Source: Planctomycetota bacterium
GTDB lineage: Bacteria > Planctomycetota > Planctomycetia > Pirellulales > Pirellulaceae
Assembly (NCBI GenBank): GCA_018970165.1
Contig: JAGWWZ010000015.1
Span: 1-43,524, forward strand
Length of the DNA stretch: 43,524 nt
Reading direction: 5' to 3'
Part shown: positions 18,359 to 26,937 of the stretch, piece after piece
Layout: every line of letters begins with the position of its first letter
Numbering within the stretch: position 1 is the stretch's first letter
Translations under genes and position numbers: made by a program
Notes under the pieces: model-generated
Databases searched by the model: none
Seen by the model: only the letters and a program-made list of their open reading frames with translations
Told to the model about the DNA's origin: nothing

Positions 18359-18781
18359 TCATGAGGAAGGCTTTCGGGGAACAAACACGCGGATGATGCG
18401 ATGGACACAAAACAGGGAAAGAACCCCGCAGAGTACCGAGATAATCGTAAACACGCCGGGGGGCGGGCCATATTGCCCAGGTATCACAGACATGGATGCC
18501 ACGCCTGCAGGGATGCAGGTTGCGAAAAAGGCAATGCTACCAGCAACGGTGGAGAGTGCTCCCAACAAAAGTGAACCAGCGCATAGCCCAAGGTCGGTAA
18601 CGCGTTCGATTTGTTCTCCTTCCATCACACGCTGCGACAATCGGTTTTGATACATGAAACCATGGTACGCAGCGAGAATCGCCGTGGCGCAACCGAACCA
18701 CCCGAACGGAAAGAACTCGCGCGAGAAAGAGACTCCCACGGACACAACCAAGACGACCACGATGGGCAACCAATACAGCAA
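18359..18781 (-). CDS. small integral membrane protein; true start uncertain
   Basis: Hydrophobic helices (LYWLPIVVVLVVSVGVSF, AGSLLLGALSTVAGSIAFFATC, FTIISVLCGVLSLF). The frame stays open 45 codons upstream of the TTG at 18781. Confidence 0.6.
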   Translation of the reverse strand: MLYWLPIVVVLVVSVGVSFSREFFPFGWFGCATAILAAYHGFMYQNRLSQRVMEGEQIERVTDLGLCAGSLLLGALSTVAGSIAFFATCIPAGVASMSVIPGQYGPPPGVFTIISVLCGVLSLFCVHRIIRVFVPRKPSS

Positions 18782-18894
18782 CCCTAGTAAATCGCCGCTT
18801 GCGAGCGATTCGGTAACGATCGGCGGATTGAACGGGTTGATTTCCGCCGATGGATCGGATTCGTCATTCTCGATAGGAATCGTGATGCTCCATC

Positions 18895-20103
18895 CTAGGG
18901 AAGAAGATGTCCCATCTTATCACGTTTCGTGGCCAAGTAGTTGGCGTTGTGTTCATGGATCGGCGGGATGATCGGCACTTGGTCGACCACCGTTAAATCG
19001 AAGCCCCTCAAATTGAATGCTTCTGTCTTCTTTGGGTTGTTGGTCAGGAGTCGAATCTCGCGAAGGCCGAGATCTTTGAGGATTTGGATCCCAACACCGT
19101 AGTCCCGCATATCGGCTTTGAAGCCGAGTCGATGATTCGCTTCCACGGTATCGAGCCCTTCATCTTGAAGTGAGTAAGCTCGTATCTTTTGTGCCAGCCC
19201 GATGCCGCGGCCTTCTTGTGGCAGATAAACCAAGGCGCCGCGTCCTTCGCGAGCGATCGCTTCGATGGCTAAATGCAATTGGTCACCGCAATCGCAACGG
19301 AGTGAGGCGAGCAAATCGCCGGTGAAGCAACTGCTGTGCATTCGCACCAATGGCGGTAAATCTCCCGGTTCATCCAGCTTGCCGTACACCAAGGCGATCG
19401 GTTCTTGCGGTTCGTATTGGACGTCGTAGACGATGATTTCAAACTCACCAAATTTGGTTGGGAGCTTGGCCTGGGCAGTGCGTGAAACGAGCTTTTCATT
19501 GATCCGGCGATGGGAGATGATCTGTTCTACGGAGATGATCTCCAGTTGATGCTTTGCCGCCAGTTCCACCAATTCGTCACGGTTGGCACGGTCACCATCG
19601 CGATTGAGTATCTCGCACACCACGCCCGATGGGGTTAACCCAGCCATGCGAGCCAAATCGACCGATGCTTCGGTATGCCCGGCTCGGCGAAGAACTCCAC
19701 CCTCTTTGGCCAGAAGTGGATATACGTGTCCTGGTTTCACGAAATCGCTCGGTTGGGTCTCAGCGCGGGCGAGTCGTCGTATGGTTTCGGCACGCTCGGC
19801 GGCCGTGATCCCCGTTTTGCAGCCTGCGAAATCCACCGGAGTCATGAAGGCGGTCGTCAACGGGGAAGTGTTTTGATCGACCAGAGGCCTCAGATCGAGC
19901 CGTTCGGCAACCGTTGGTAAAATCGAACAGCACAATTGACCATGGCCGGCCAACATGAAGTTGACCATTTCAGTAGTAATCAACTCGGCCGCGCACACGA
20001 AATCCCCTTCATTTTCGCGATCCTCGTCATCGACGACGATCACGACTCGTCCCTCCGAAATGGCTTTGACCGCGTTTTGGATGGTGCTGAATCGATGCGA
20101 CAT
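18895..20103 (-). CDS. ribBA: bifunctional 3,4-dihydroxy-2-butanone-4-phosphate synthase / GTP cyclohydrolase II
   Basis: VVIVVDDEDRENEGDFVCAAE, RRAGHTEASVDLARMAGLTPSGVVCEI (RibB); RMHSSCFTGDLLASLRCDCGDQL, YLPQEGRGIGLAQKIRAYSLQDEGLDTVEAN (RibA). Confidence 0.96.
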   Translation of the reverse strand: MSHRFSTIQNAVKAISEGRVVIVVDDEDRENEGDFVCAAELITTEMVNFMLAGHGQLCCSILPTVAERLDLRPLVDQNTSPLTTAFMTPVDFAGCKTGITAAERAETIRRLARAETQPSDFVKPGHVYPLLAKEGGVLRRAGHTEASVDLARMAGLTPSGVVCEILNRDGDRANRDELVELAAKHQLEIISVEQIISHRRINEKLVSRTAQAKLPTKFGEFEIIVYDVQYEPQEPIALVYGKLDEPGDLPPLVRMHSSCFTGDLLASLRCDCGDQLHLAIEAIAREGRGALVYLPQEGRGIGLAQKIRAYSLQDEGLDTVEANHRLGFKADMRDYGVGIQILKDLGLREIRLLTNNPKKTEAFNLRGFDLTVVDQVPIIPPIHEHNANYLATKRDKMGHLLP

Positions 20104-20123
20104 AACAATAACTTCTCCGACGC

Positions 20124-21227
20124 CTATCCTGTCAGGGACTCTCCGGAATCGCCCCCTTCTAGATTGTAGTCCTTGATTTTTTTATGCAATGTATTTCTGT
20201 TGATCCCCATGCGTGTGGCGGCTTTCGTTTGCACATTTCCGCACGCTTGCAACACCTGGGCAATCAGTTCCTTCTCGACTCGATCGACAACCCGAGCATG
20301 CAGATCATTCGCATCGCCAGGAGCTAACCGCAGTCCTTCAGCAACCAATTGCGTAGCGAGAGTTTCGAAATCGGGCGGAGCCGCAGAGCTTGGAGTGAAC
20401 GATTGCGCGGGTTGAGCCCCAGTGACCACACCGGGAAGCAGGTCCAAACTTAACTCATCGGAGTCGGCCATAACCACCGCCCGTTCAATATAGTTCTGCA
20501 GTTCGCGCACATTGCCCGGCCAATGATAATCTTGCAAAGCTTGCATCGCTTCGCGTTGGATATGCACAACGAAGCGACCGCTCTGTTCGCTGTAGTATTG
20601 CAGGAAGAACGCGACCAAGCTCGGAATGTCTTCTCGTCTCTTGCGAAGCGGAGGGAGTTCGATCGGCACCACATTCAATCGCCAATAGAGGTCTTCACGG
20701 AATCGCTCAGCACGTATTTCCTCGGCAAGGTCTCGGTTGCTGGCCGCGATCAATCGTGTATCGACAGTCACGGTCTCCGTGTCACCCACGCGTTCGAATT
20801 GCTTTTGCTGCAGAACCCGCAGCAGTTTGACCTGCAGATGAAGCGAAGTGCTGTTGATCTCGTCGAGAAAGATCGTGCCGGTGTGGGCAGCCTCGAATCG
20901 GCCGGCCCTGTTGCCGATCGCTCCGGTAAAGGCACCGCGGACATGTCCGAACAGTTCGCTTTCCAGCAAACTTTCGCTCAACGCACCGCAATTGACTTTG
21001 ACAAACGGACCACCGACTCGGTTGCTCAATTGATGGATCGCGTTGGCGACAACCTCTTTGCCGGTACCTGTTTCCCCGAGCAGCAAAACCGACGCATCGG
21101 TCATAGAAACCCGGCGGGTGATGCGAGCGATATCCTGCATTGCGGGAGACGAACCGATCACGCCCGGAAGGAGCGTGCCTCCCATGGTCCCCATTTTTCC
21201 CGAGTATTCAGAGCCAGGACCAGCCAT
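20124..21227 (-). CDS. sigma-54-dependent Fis-family transcriptional regulator without recognisable sensory domain
   Basis: GETGTGKEVVANAIH Walker A, ESELFGHVRGAFTGA, GTIFLDEIN, RFREDLYWRLNVVPIELPPLR, C-terminal Fis-type HTH AATRMGINRNTLHKKIKDYNL. Confidence 0.93.
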   Translation of the reverse strand: MAGPGSEYSGKMGTMGGTLLPGVIGSSPAMQDIARITRRVSMTDASVLLLGETGTGKEVVANAIHQLSNRVGGPFVKVNCGALSESLLESELFGHVRGAFTGAIGNRAGRFEAAHTGTIFLDEINSTSLHLQVKLLRVLQQKQFERVGDTETVTVDTRLIAASNRDLAEEIRAERFREDLYWRLNVVPIELPPLRKRREDIPSLVAFFLQYYSEQSGRFVVHIQREAMQALQDYHWPGNVRELQNYIERAVVMADSDELSLDLLPGVVTGAQPAQSFTPSSAAPPDFETLATQLVAEGLRLAPGDANDLHARVVDRVEKELIAQVLQACGNVQTKAATRMGINRNTLHKKIKDYNLEGGDSGESLTG

Positions 21228-21270
21228 CGACGCGTCAGTGCGACAGAAGAGCCGATCCTATCTAACAGGG

Positions 21271-23481
21271 TTAGGGACCAACTTCCGTCCACGCACGCTG
21301 GCCATTCACAGCCTCGATCGCGTCAAGAACTCGTCCCAACACTACACGGGTGATCGGCTCCGATTCCCCACGCAGGTTGTACACATCGTACTGGTCTTGG
21401 GCCGTCTCGGAAGTGATCAACAGGCCAAATCTGCGTACCGATTGCACAAAATTTCGGCTAGCTTGCTCGCGTTTCAGTTCAGGCACGGTCGCATCGGCAA
21501 GGATTCGGAGAAGCTCGTTCTGCTCTTCTCGCGTACCGGAAACACTCGCTTCACCAACCGACCCATTCCGCTTGGCGGGTGAGGATTTGGCGGACTCGAA
21601 GTAGTTCTGCGCACTGGCTTTGAAGAGAATTCTCGCCTCAAGGGTCATTGGGGGAGGATCGCTTACCGCTCGCATACGAGACACGATGTCTGCTAATGCA
21701 TCCACGGAAGGGGGCACGCTACCCATGATGACGCGATGGTCTTCCTCCGCCACGCTGTGCTCGCCCCTGCTTAAAGAATCAGCAAGCAAGGCGATCGGGA
21801 CGGTAGAGGTGGTGGGATTGGCGCGGATGCGTTGGACGACTTGGCCCAAGTCCAGTTCTCGGACGTGTTCGACAATAAATACTGCCTCAATCGGTAGGTT
21901 GGTTCGCAGGAGTTGAAAAACTTCGGCTGCAGATGCCGCTTCGAATACTCGGTACCCGAATTGATCCAGGAGACCGTGCGTATGGCCCCGCAACCCTTCA
22001 TTGCCGCCGATCAGAATCGCCACGGGCTCTGGTGTCAGTTGTCGCATTTCGTTGGCCACAGCCTCCGCTCGACTGCTGCCGTTGAAGCTCGCGGTGGACT
22101 CGAGTTGCGATTTCATCAGCGCGACCGTTGCAGGGTAGCGAACCATGGGTAGCCCCGACCGTATTGCCGATACCAAGCGATCTCGAATCGGACCAGGTAT
22201 TCCTGCCCCCTCCCATCGACTCAAATTCGCGACCGCAACCGACTGAGCGCCCGCCAAGCGATGGCTCAAGGCAGCGTCCCAGACCAGACAAGCAAACTCG
22301 GGGCTATCTCGCAAAGACTCTGGGAGTGTTATTTGAAAGGTAGCATCTTGGGTTGCATCGGCAGTGCCTCGAACGGATAGATACTCCCAATGGGCAGCGA
22401 TAGCTGATGCGCTTGCTAGGTCACTTTGAGGAATCAAGCGGACCGCGATCTGGCCCGCTTGCGATGCTCGCGCCAGCGAAAGCATCGCTGGTATGGTTGG
22501 CATCTCTCGAAGAGTTCGTCCATTCGGGTCCAGAGTCCACGCGATTTCGGTATCGATCTCATTGAGCCGTGCTCGCCGCTGGTAATTGTTCAGGGACTGC
22601 TCTACCAATTCAAGCGCGAATTGATTGACATCGGTAGCGGTGGGGAGTTGGGGTTGCGGACCTGACAAGCTTCGTTCGAGGGACACGCGAACCGAATCGC
22701 TCACCGCAGGATCGAATAATTCGGCCATCAATTCGCATCCCATCTTCGGCTTCGGAAGGGGAGCCACCAACGCAACCAATCGCTGCCTCGCATCCGCATG
22801 CTGCGTGGTCATCGCGGCCTGCCAAGCCCGAGACGTATGCTCGCCAAGCAAAGAAAAGGCTTCGCAAATCGAAGTGTTGGGTGCTTGAGCATTTTCAGCC
22901 AACAACGAGTTCAACATTGCAGTGATGCCCGAATCCCCCGCAGTCTTCAAAGCTTCGTATGCCGTTAAGCGTTCTCCTTTAGAGGGACTTCGAAGTTGTT
23001 CGACTCGATCCAAAAGTGTCTTGGGATCATGGATCGATTGATCGGCCAACTGTTTGATCTTTGCCAGCGTTGCACGCTGAGCATCGCTCAGTCCTTGGAT
23101 CTGGCTTTCCAAGTCCAGCAATATTTTCGATCCCAGAGCATCTATGATTTGCACAGCAACACCCGGAGGTACTTCCATCGTGGCGAGTTTGTCGAGCCAA
23201 CGACCTGCTTCGTCCCATCGGCGGATTCTCGCAGTCCATTGGATTGCTTTTGCAACTCCTAATGGATCCTGAGGTGGCTGACGTCGCAACGATAGGATGA
23301 CGGCATCACGCTCCTTAGTATCCACCTGGGTGGAGTCGGTCGCACCGCGCTTGGGAGCGTTGATTGGCTCGTCGGCTACGCCTGCACCATCATCCGTGTC
23401 GCCAAAGGGATCCTGGGCAATGGCCGGACAAGCGGCAAAAACGAACCAAGCGGCAAAAAGGGCCAGAATGCGCAAACTCAT
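21271..23481 (-). CDS. exported protein with degenerate receiver-like domain
   Basis: 736 aa; N-terminal signal peptide (MSLRILALFAAWFVFAACPAIAQDPF), alpha-helical middle, receiver-like VAILIGGNEGLRGHTHGLLDQFGYRVFEAASAAEVFQLLRTNLPIEAVFIVEHV...IPIALLAD-type C-terminal region. Confidence 0.75.
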   Translation of the reverse strand: MSLRILALFAAWFVFAACPAIAQDPFGDTDDGAGVADEPINAPKRGATDSTQVDTKERDAVILSLRRQPPQDPLGVAKAIQWTARIRRWDEAGRWLDKLATMEVPPGVAVQIIDALGSKILLDLESQIQGLSDAQRATLAKIKQLADQSIHDPKTLLDRVEQLRSPSKGERLTAYEALKTAGDSGITAMLNSLLAENAQAPNTSICEAFSLLGEHTSRAWQAAMTTQHADARQRLVALVAPLPKPKMGCELMAELFDPAVSDSVRVSLERSLSGPQPQLPTATDVNQFALELVEQSLNNYQRRARLNEIDTEIAWTLDPNGRTLREMPTIPAMLSLARASQAGQIAVRLIPQSDLASASAIAAHWEYLSVRGTADATQDATFQITLPESLRDSPEFACLVWDAALSHRLAGAQSVAVANLSRWEGAGIPGPIRDRLVSAIRSGLPMVRYPATVALMKSQLESTASFNGSSRAEAVANEMRQLTPEPVAILIGGNEGLRGHTHGLLDQFGYRVFEAASAAEVFQLLRTNLPIEAVFIVEHVRELDLGQVVQRIRANPTTSTVPIALLADSLSRGEHSVAEEDHRVIMGSVPPSVDALADIVSRMRAVSDPPPMTLEARILFKASAQNYFESAKSSPAKRNGSVGEASVSGTREEQNELLRILADATVPELKREQASRNFVQSVRRFGLLITSETAQDQYDVYNLRGESEPITRVVLGRVLDAIEAVNGQRAWTEVGP

Positions 23482-23691
23482 GACGTGGACAGTCGCTTGA
23501 AAACGCTACCGATTACGGGCCTGGAAACGAATGCTTAAAGTTTAACTCCTTCCGGTTCGCGTTCTCGATTACCTTGCCAAGAACGATCGGTTTTTTTGAT
23601 TTTCAGGCCGTTTTTGATGATCGTTTCCACGCTTCACTCCCTCCACAGTCGCTGAAGCCCTGAAAAACGGGGAAATCGCGAACCAGAAACC

Positions 23692-25404
23692 TTACTCCGA
23701 TGAGGTGGCTTCATCCAATCGTAGAGTGAATTCACTCCCTTCTCCCAGGCGGCTTCGGACGCTAATGGAGCCTCCAATCGCCTGCACGAGATACTTCACT
23801 ATCGCCAAACCGAGGCCGGTCCCACCCGCATCGGCAGACCGAGCTTTGTCGACTCGATAGAACCTTTCGAAGATCCGTTCCAAGTCCGATTCCGGAATAC
23901 CTATACCATTGTCGATCACTGAGACATCGATAAACCCGTGCAGTCGTTTTGCTTTGATCTCTACTGTGCCACCCTCCTTGGAGTATCGGATGGCGTTCGA
24001 TAGGAGATTGCTGAGGATGGTTCGCAAGGCATCGTACTCGGCCATCACATGGAACTCGTTCTCCTGCACATGGTTTACGATCTCCACGTTGCGTTTGGAC
24101 GCAATCTGATTGTGTTCTTCGACGCTCGATCGCACGGTCTCGAAAATCGATAAGCGAGACAGGCTGATCCGCTCCGGTAGTGACTGGATCTTCGTCAATT
24201 GAAGCAGATCTCGGATCAAGTTATCCAAGCGCGAGGCCTGTTCATTGATGCGTTGTATGAATCGCTCCTTCGCATCCGGATCGTCCATGGCTCCCATCAA
24301 AAGCGTCTCCGTATAGGCCTTGATGGCGGCTAAGGGGGTCTTCAATTCGTGCGATACATTCGCCGTAAAATCCCTGCGTGCATTCTCCAATTGCCGAAGT
24401 CGCGTTTCATCGGTCAGGACCAATAACATCGGCGGCTTGCCGTCTACTCCAGCATCACTCGCGAGGGGATAAGCTCGAAGGCGAAGGACGGTACCCCCGT
24501 CATTGCGATCGATCTCCCCGTCAAGCGTTTGGCCTGATCGCTGAGCTTCCGCGACGACATCGATCACCCTCGGGTGCCGAATCAACTCGATCAAACGCGC
24601 ATTGACCGGGGTTGGCTCATTCAAGTCCAGCATGTCGACCCCCGCTCGATTCGCGAATACAAGGCGGAGATCCGATGTGAACGCAAGAATCCCAACAGGC
24701 ATCGCGGCCAGTACCGATTGCGATTGCTCTGCATCATTTTGAATGTCGGAATAGGTGCTTTGAAATTGCTCTACCAGTTCGATCAGCTCCCGATGGATTC
24801 CCGGGTCCATCGATTTGCCGGGAAGCACATTCAGCATCGCTTCCCGGGGCATTGCGTTGCGGTTGGGTGTTCGCAGACTCTGCAAAGCCCTGAGGATCTT
24901 CTCCCTCTGCATCCATCGACGGAAATGAAGCCAACAGACAATCAATCCGAGCAGAAACCCCACTGGTACGAACGAATACGCCCAGGAATAAAGCGATCGA
25001 GCAACCGGCGGAACCCGCTGAGAAAAAACCAACCAAGACAGTTCGCCATCTGCGGTAGAAATGCTTCGGACGGCCCTCACACGACGAAATCCGTCCGGCT
25101 CCACGTACCACTCGATCGACGGTCCCTGCAACGATTTCCGATCGAGCGAACTCGAGTCATCGGGCACGAGCATCCACTGGCCATCCGAGGACGCATTGGC
25201 CAGTTGCGCTAGTTGCCCTGCGGAGTTTCCGCTCGACGCGATGATGCGTCTGTAAAACTCAACTTTTTCACCGACCAACTGGTTTTGGTTTAGCCGCCAT
25301 ACGATTTCATATTGCCAGACAATGCATTGGCAAACGATCCAGCCCGCGAGGACTCCGATACACGGCCACGCCACGAGAGACCAGCGACTGATCGAAGTCG
25401 ACAT
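23692..25404 (-). CDS. PhoR-like sensor histidine kinase
   Basis: TM helices, PAS-like region, HisKA ANVSHELKTPLAAIKAYTETLL, HATPase N/G boxes (ILSNLLSNAIRYSKEGG, DNGIGIPESDLERIFERFYRVDKARS, GGTGLGLAIVKYLV). Confidence 0.94.
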   Translation of the reverse strand: MSTSISRWSLVAWPCIGVLAGWIVCQCIVWQYEIVWRLNQNQLVGEKVEFYRRIIASSGNSAGQLAQLANASSDGQWMLVPDDSSSLDRKSLQGPSIEWYVEPDGFRRVRAVRSISTADGELSWLVFSQRVPPVARSLYSWAYSFVPVGFLLGLIVCWLHFRRWMQREKILRALQSLRTPNRNAMPREAMLNVLPGKSMDPGIHRELIELVEQFQSTYSDIQNDAEQSQSVLAAMPVGILAFTSDLRLVFANRAGVDMLDLNEPTPVNARLIELIRHPRVIDVVAEAQRSGQTLDGEIDRNDGGTVLRLRAYPLASDAGVDGKPPMLLVLTDETRLRQLENARRDFTANVSHELKTPLAAIKAYTETLLMGAMDDPDAKERFIQRINEQASRLDNLIRDLLQLTKIQSLPERISLSRLSIFETVRSSVEEHNQIASKRNVEIVNHVQENEFHVMAEYDALRTILSNLLSNAIRYSKEGGTVEIKAKRLHGFIDVSVIDNGIGIPESDLERIFERFYRVDKARSADAGGTGLGLAIVKYLVQAIGGSISVRSRLGEGSEFTLRLDEATSSE

Positions 25405-25541
25405 GAAGGAAAAGACAAGTGCTAAAAAGACTGAGCCGATACGATTCCTCTATCTTACTCCACAGCCGCCCAAACGGGAGGCGACCCTCACAACTTGCGC
25501 GCATCTGGCATGTTTTCTTAAAAGATAATCATGCGTGCGTC

Positions 25542-26651
25542 TTACAGATTCATGGTTCCTTCTTCGATCGATCGTATGTATTGCAAGGCATCTTCGAGCG
25601 AGGTGGTCTCTACCCCGGGGATCCTGCCAGCACGATCGCACTCTCCGAGCAAGACCAACTCGTCGTAGCTCTCATGCTGCATCAAACGCCGTTGCGCGCG
25701 GGCGCCTAAAGTTCCATCGTGGATACGATGCGTGTCCATGTGATGCGCGATCAGCCAGGCGGTCCGATCGGTGATAAAACCCTCGAGTGCTTCTAGGCCT
25801 GCAAAGACATGGTTTTCCGGCTCGATTCCTTTCCCGATATCATGCAAAAGGGCCGCAAGCAGAAACTCTTCGTCGTAAAAGATTGCTTCGCGAGCTAAAT
25901 CGAAAACTTGAAGCGAATGGTAAAGCACATCACCCTCCGGGTGGTACTTCGGATGTTGCTTGACATTCTCCAACGGCAGCAGCAACGAATAGAAGACCTG
26001 ATACGGATCGGGCGTTGTTTCCATCTCGGCGATTTCAGCGTCTATATCGACGTCGGGGTAGGTCAAGCAAAGGAACTGTTCCCATTGAGGCAACGTCGCT
26101 CCTTCGATCCGCTTGCCGGTGAGGGAGCTGCGGAATCCGTAACTGCGAAGACTGGACCGATAGACGGTCAATTCCACATCGAACGCCTCGCGAACGTGCA
26201 CATGGGTGAAGGTTTGCGATTCCCCTTCTTTTCGGACCTGTTTGCGCTCTACTTCGTAGGGGATCCCTTCGGTGTCGAAAGTATTCAGCACGGCCTCGAT
26301 ACTGTCGGAGAATACGTGGATGTCGATGTCCGACCCCTCGCGAACCATTCCGGTATAGACACTGCCTATAACGCGCGGATGAAACTTCTGAAGCATTCGC
26401 ATCACTCGTAGCGATGTAAGCCTCATCTGCCGAAGCGTATCGAGTCGCTTGCTCCCCTCATGAAGTCTCGCGAACGATTGAACAATGTCGCGGATCTCAG
26501 CGTTGGTCGGCAAATCAGCAGGTTTCACCCATCCCTGACACATGCGTCGGGCAGCCTTCTGTTTCGCTTGGTAGTACTCGGACTCCAAGCGTTCGTACAT
26601 CAGACGCGCTGCCTCGTGGGCAATCGCACGTCGCAATTTCGATGAATTCAT
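25542..26651 (-). CDS. nucleotidyltransferase-HD domain protein
   Basis: Pol-beta-type NTase motif IGSVYTGMVREGSDIDIHVF and C-terminal HD domain HSLQVFDLAREAIFYDEEFLLAALLHDIGKG. Start taken at MNSSKLRRAI (26651). Confidence 0.8.
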   Translation of the reverse strand: MNSSKLRRAIAHEAARLMYERLESEYYQAKQKAARRMCQGWVKPADLPTNAEIRDIVQSFARLHEGSKRLDTLRQMRLTSLRVMRMLQKFHPRVIGSVYTGMVREGSDIDIHVFSDSIEAVLNTFDTEGIPYEVERKQVRKEGESQTFTHVHVREAFDVELTVYRSSLRSYGFRSSLTGKRIEGATLPQWEQFLCLTYPDVDIDAEIAEMETTPDPYQVFYSLLLPLENVKQHPKYHPEGDVLYHSLQVFDLAREAIFYDEEFLLAALLHDIGKGIEPENHVFAGLEALEGFITDRTAWLIAHHMDTHRIHDGTLGARAQRRLMQHESYDELVLLGECDRAGRIPGVETTSLEDALQYIRSIEEGTMNL

Positions 26652-26852
26652 CTCATGCACCGCAGTCGAAGCTGGAGATTCGGTGCTGTATCTACGTGTA
26701 GCAAAAAAGTCCACACAGAACATCCATTGGAAATCGTATGCTACGGACTTCCTCCTGGCAAGTTACCCGCTTTGCCAATAGCCAGGGAACGACGAAACGA
26801 GGAATCTCATATAGTAGGACTTCTCGAGGCTTGATGACCCTCAATCGCGAAT

Positions 26853-26864
26853 CGGCTATAGCCG
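26853..26864. repeat. 12-bp perfect palindrome CGGCTATAGCCG in the leuS/NTase-HD intergenic region
   Basis: Read directly. Confidence 0.85.
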
Positions 26865-26905
26865 TCCCGGCACCGTTTCGAGTGTCCCTAGACTCGGAAC
26901 ACCGA

Positions 26906-26937
26906 GCTACTGCCAATCTACGCTACTGCCAATCTAC
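26906..26937. repeat. 16-bp perfect tandem duplication (gctactgccaatctac x2) at the leuS stop codon
   Basis: Copies 26906-26921 and 26922-26937; the leuS TAG is at 26936-26934. Confidence 0.95.

Noticed and set aside
20523-21353. 276-aa plus-strand ORF antisense to the sigma-54 regulator
   Set aside because: Opposite strand encodes canonical AAA+ motifs; antisense translation shows no domain.
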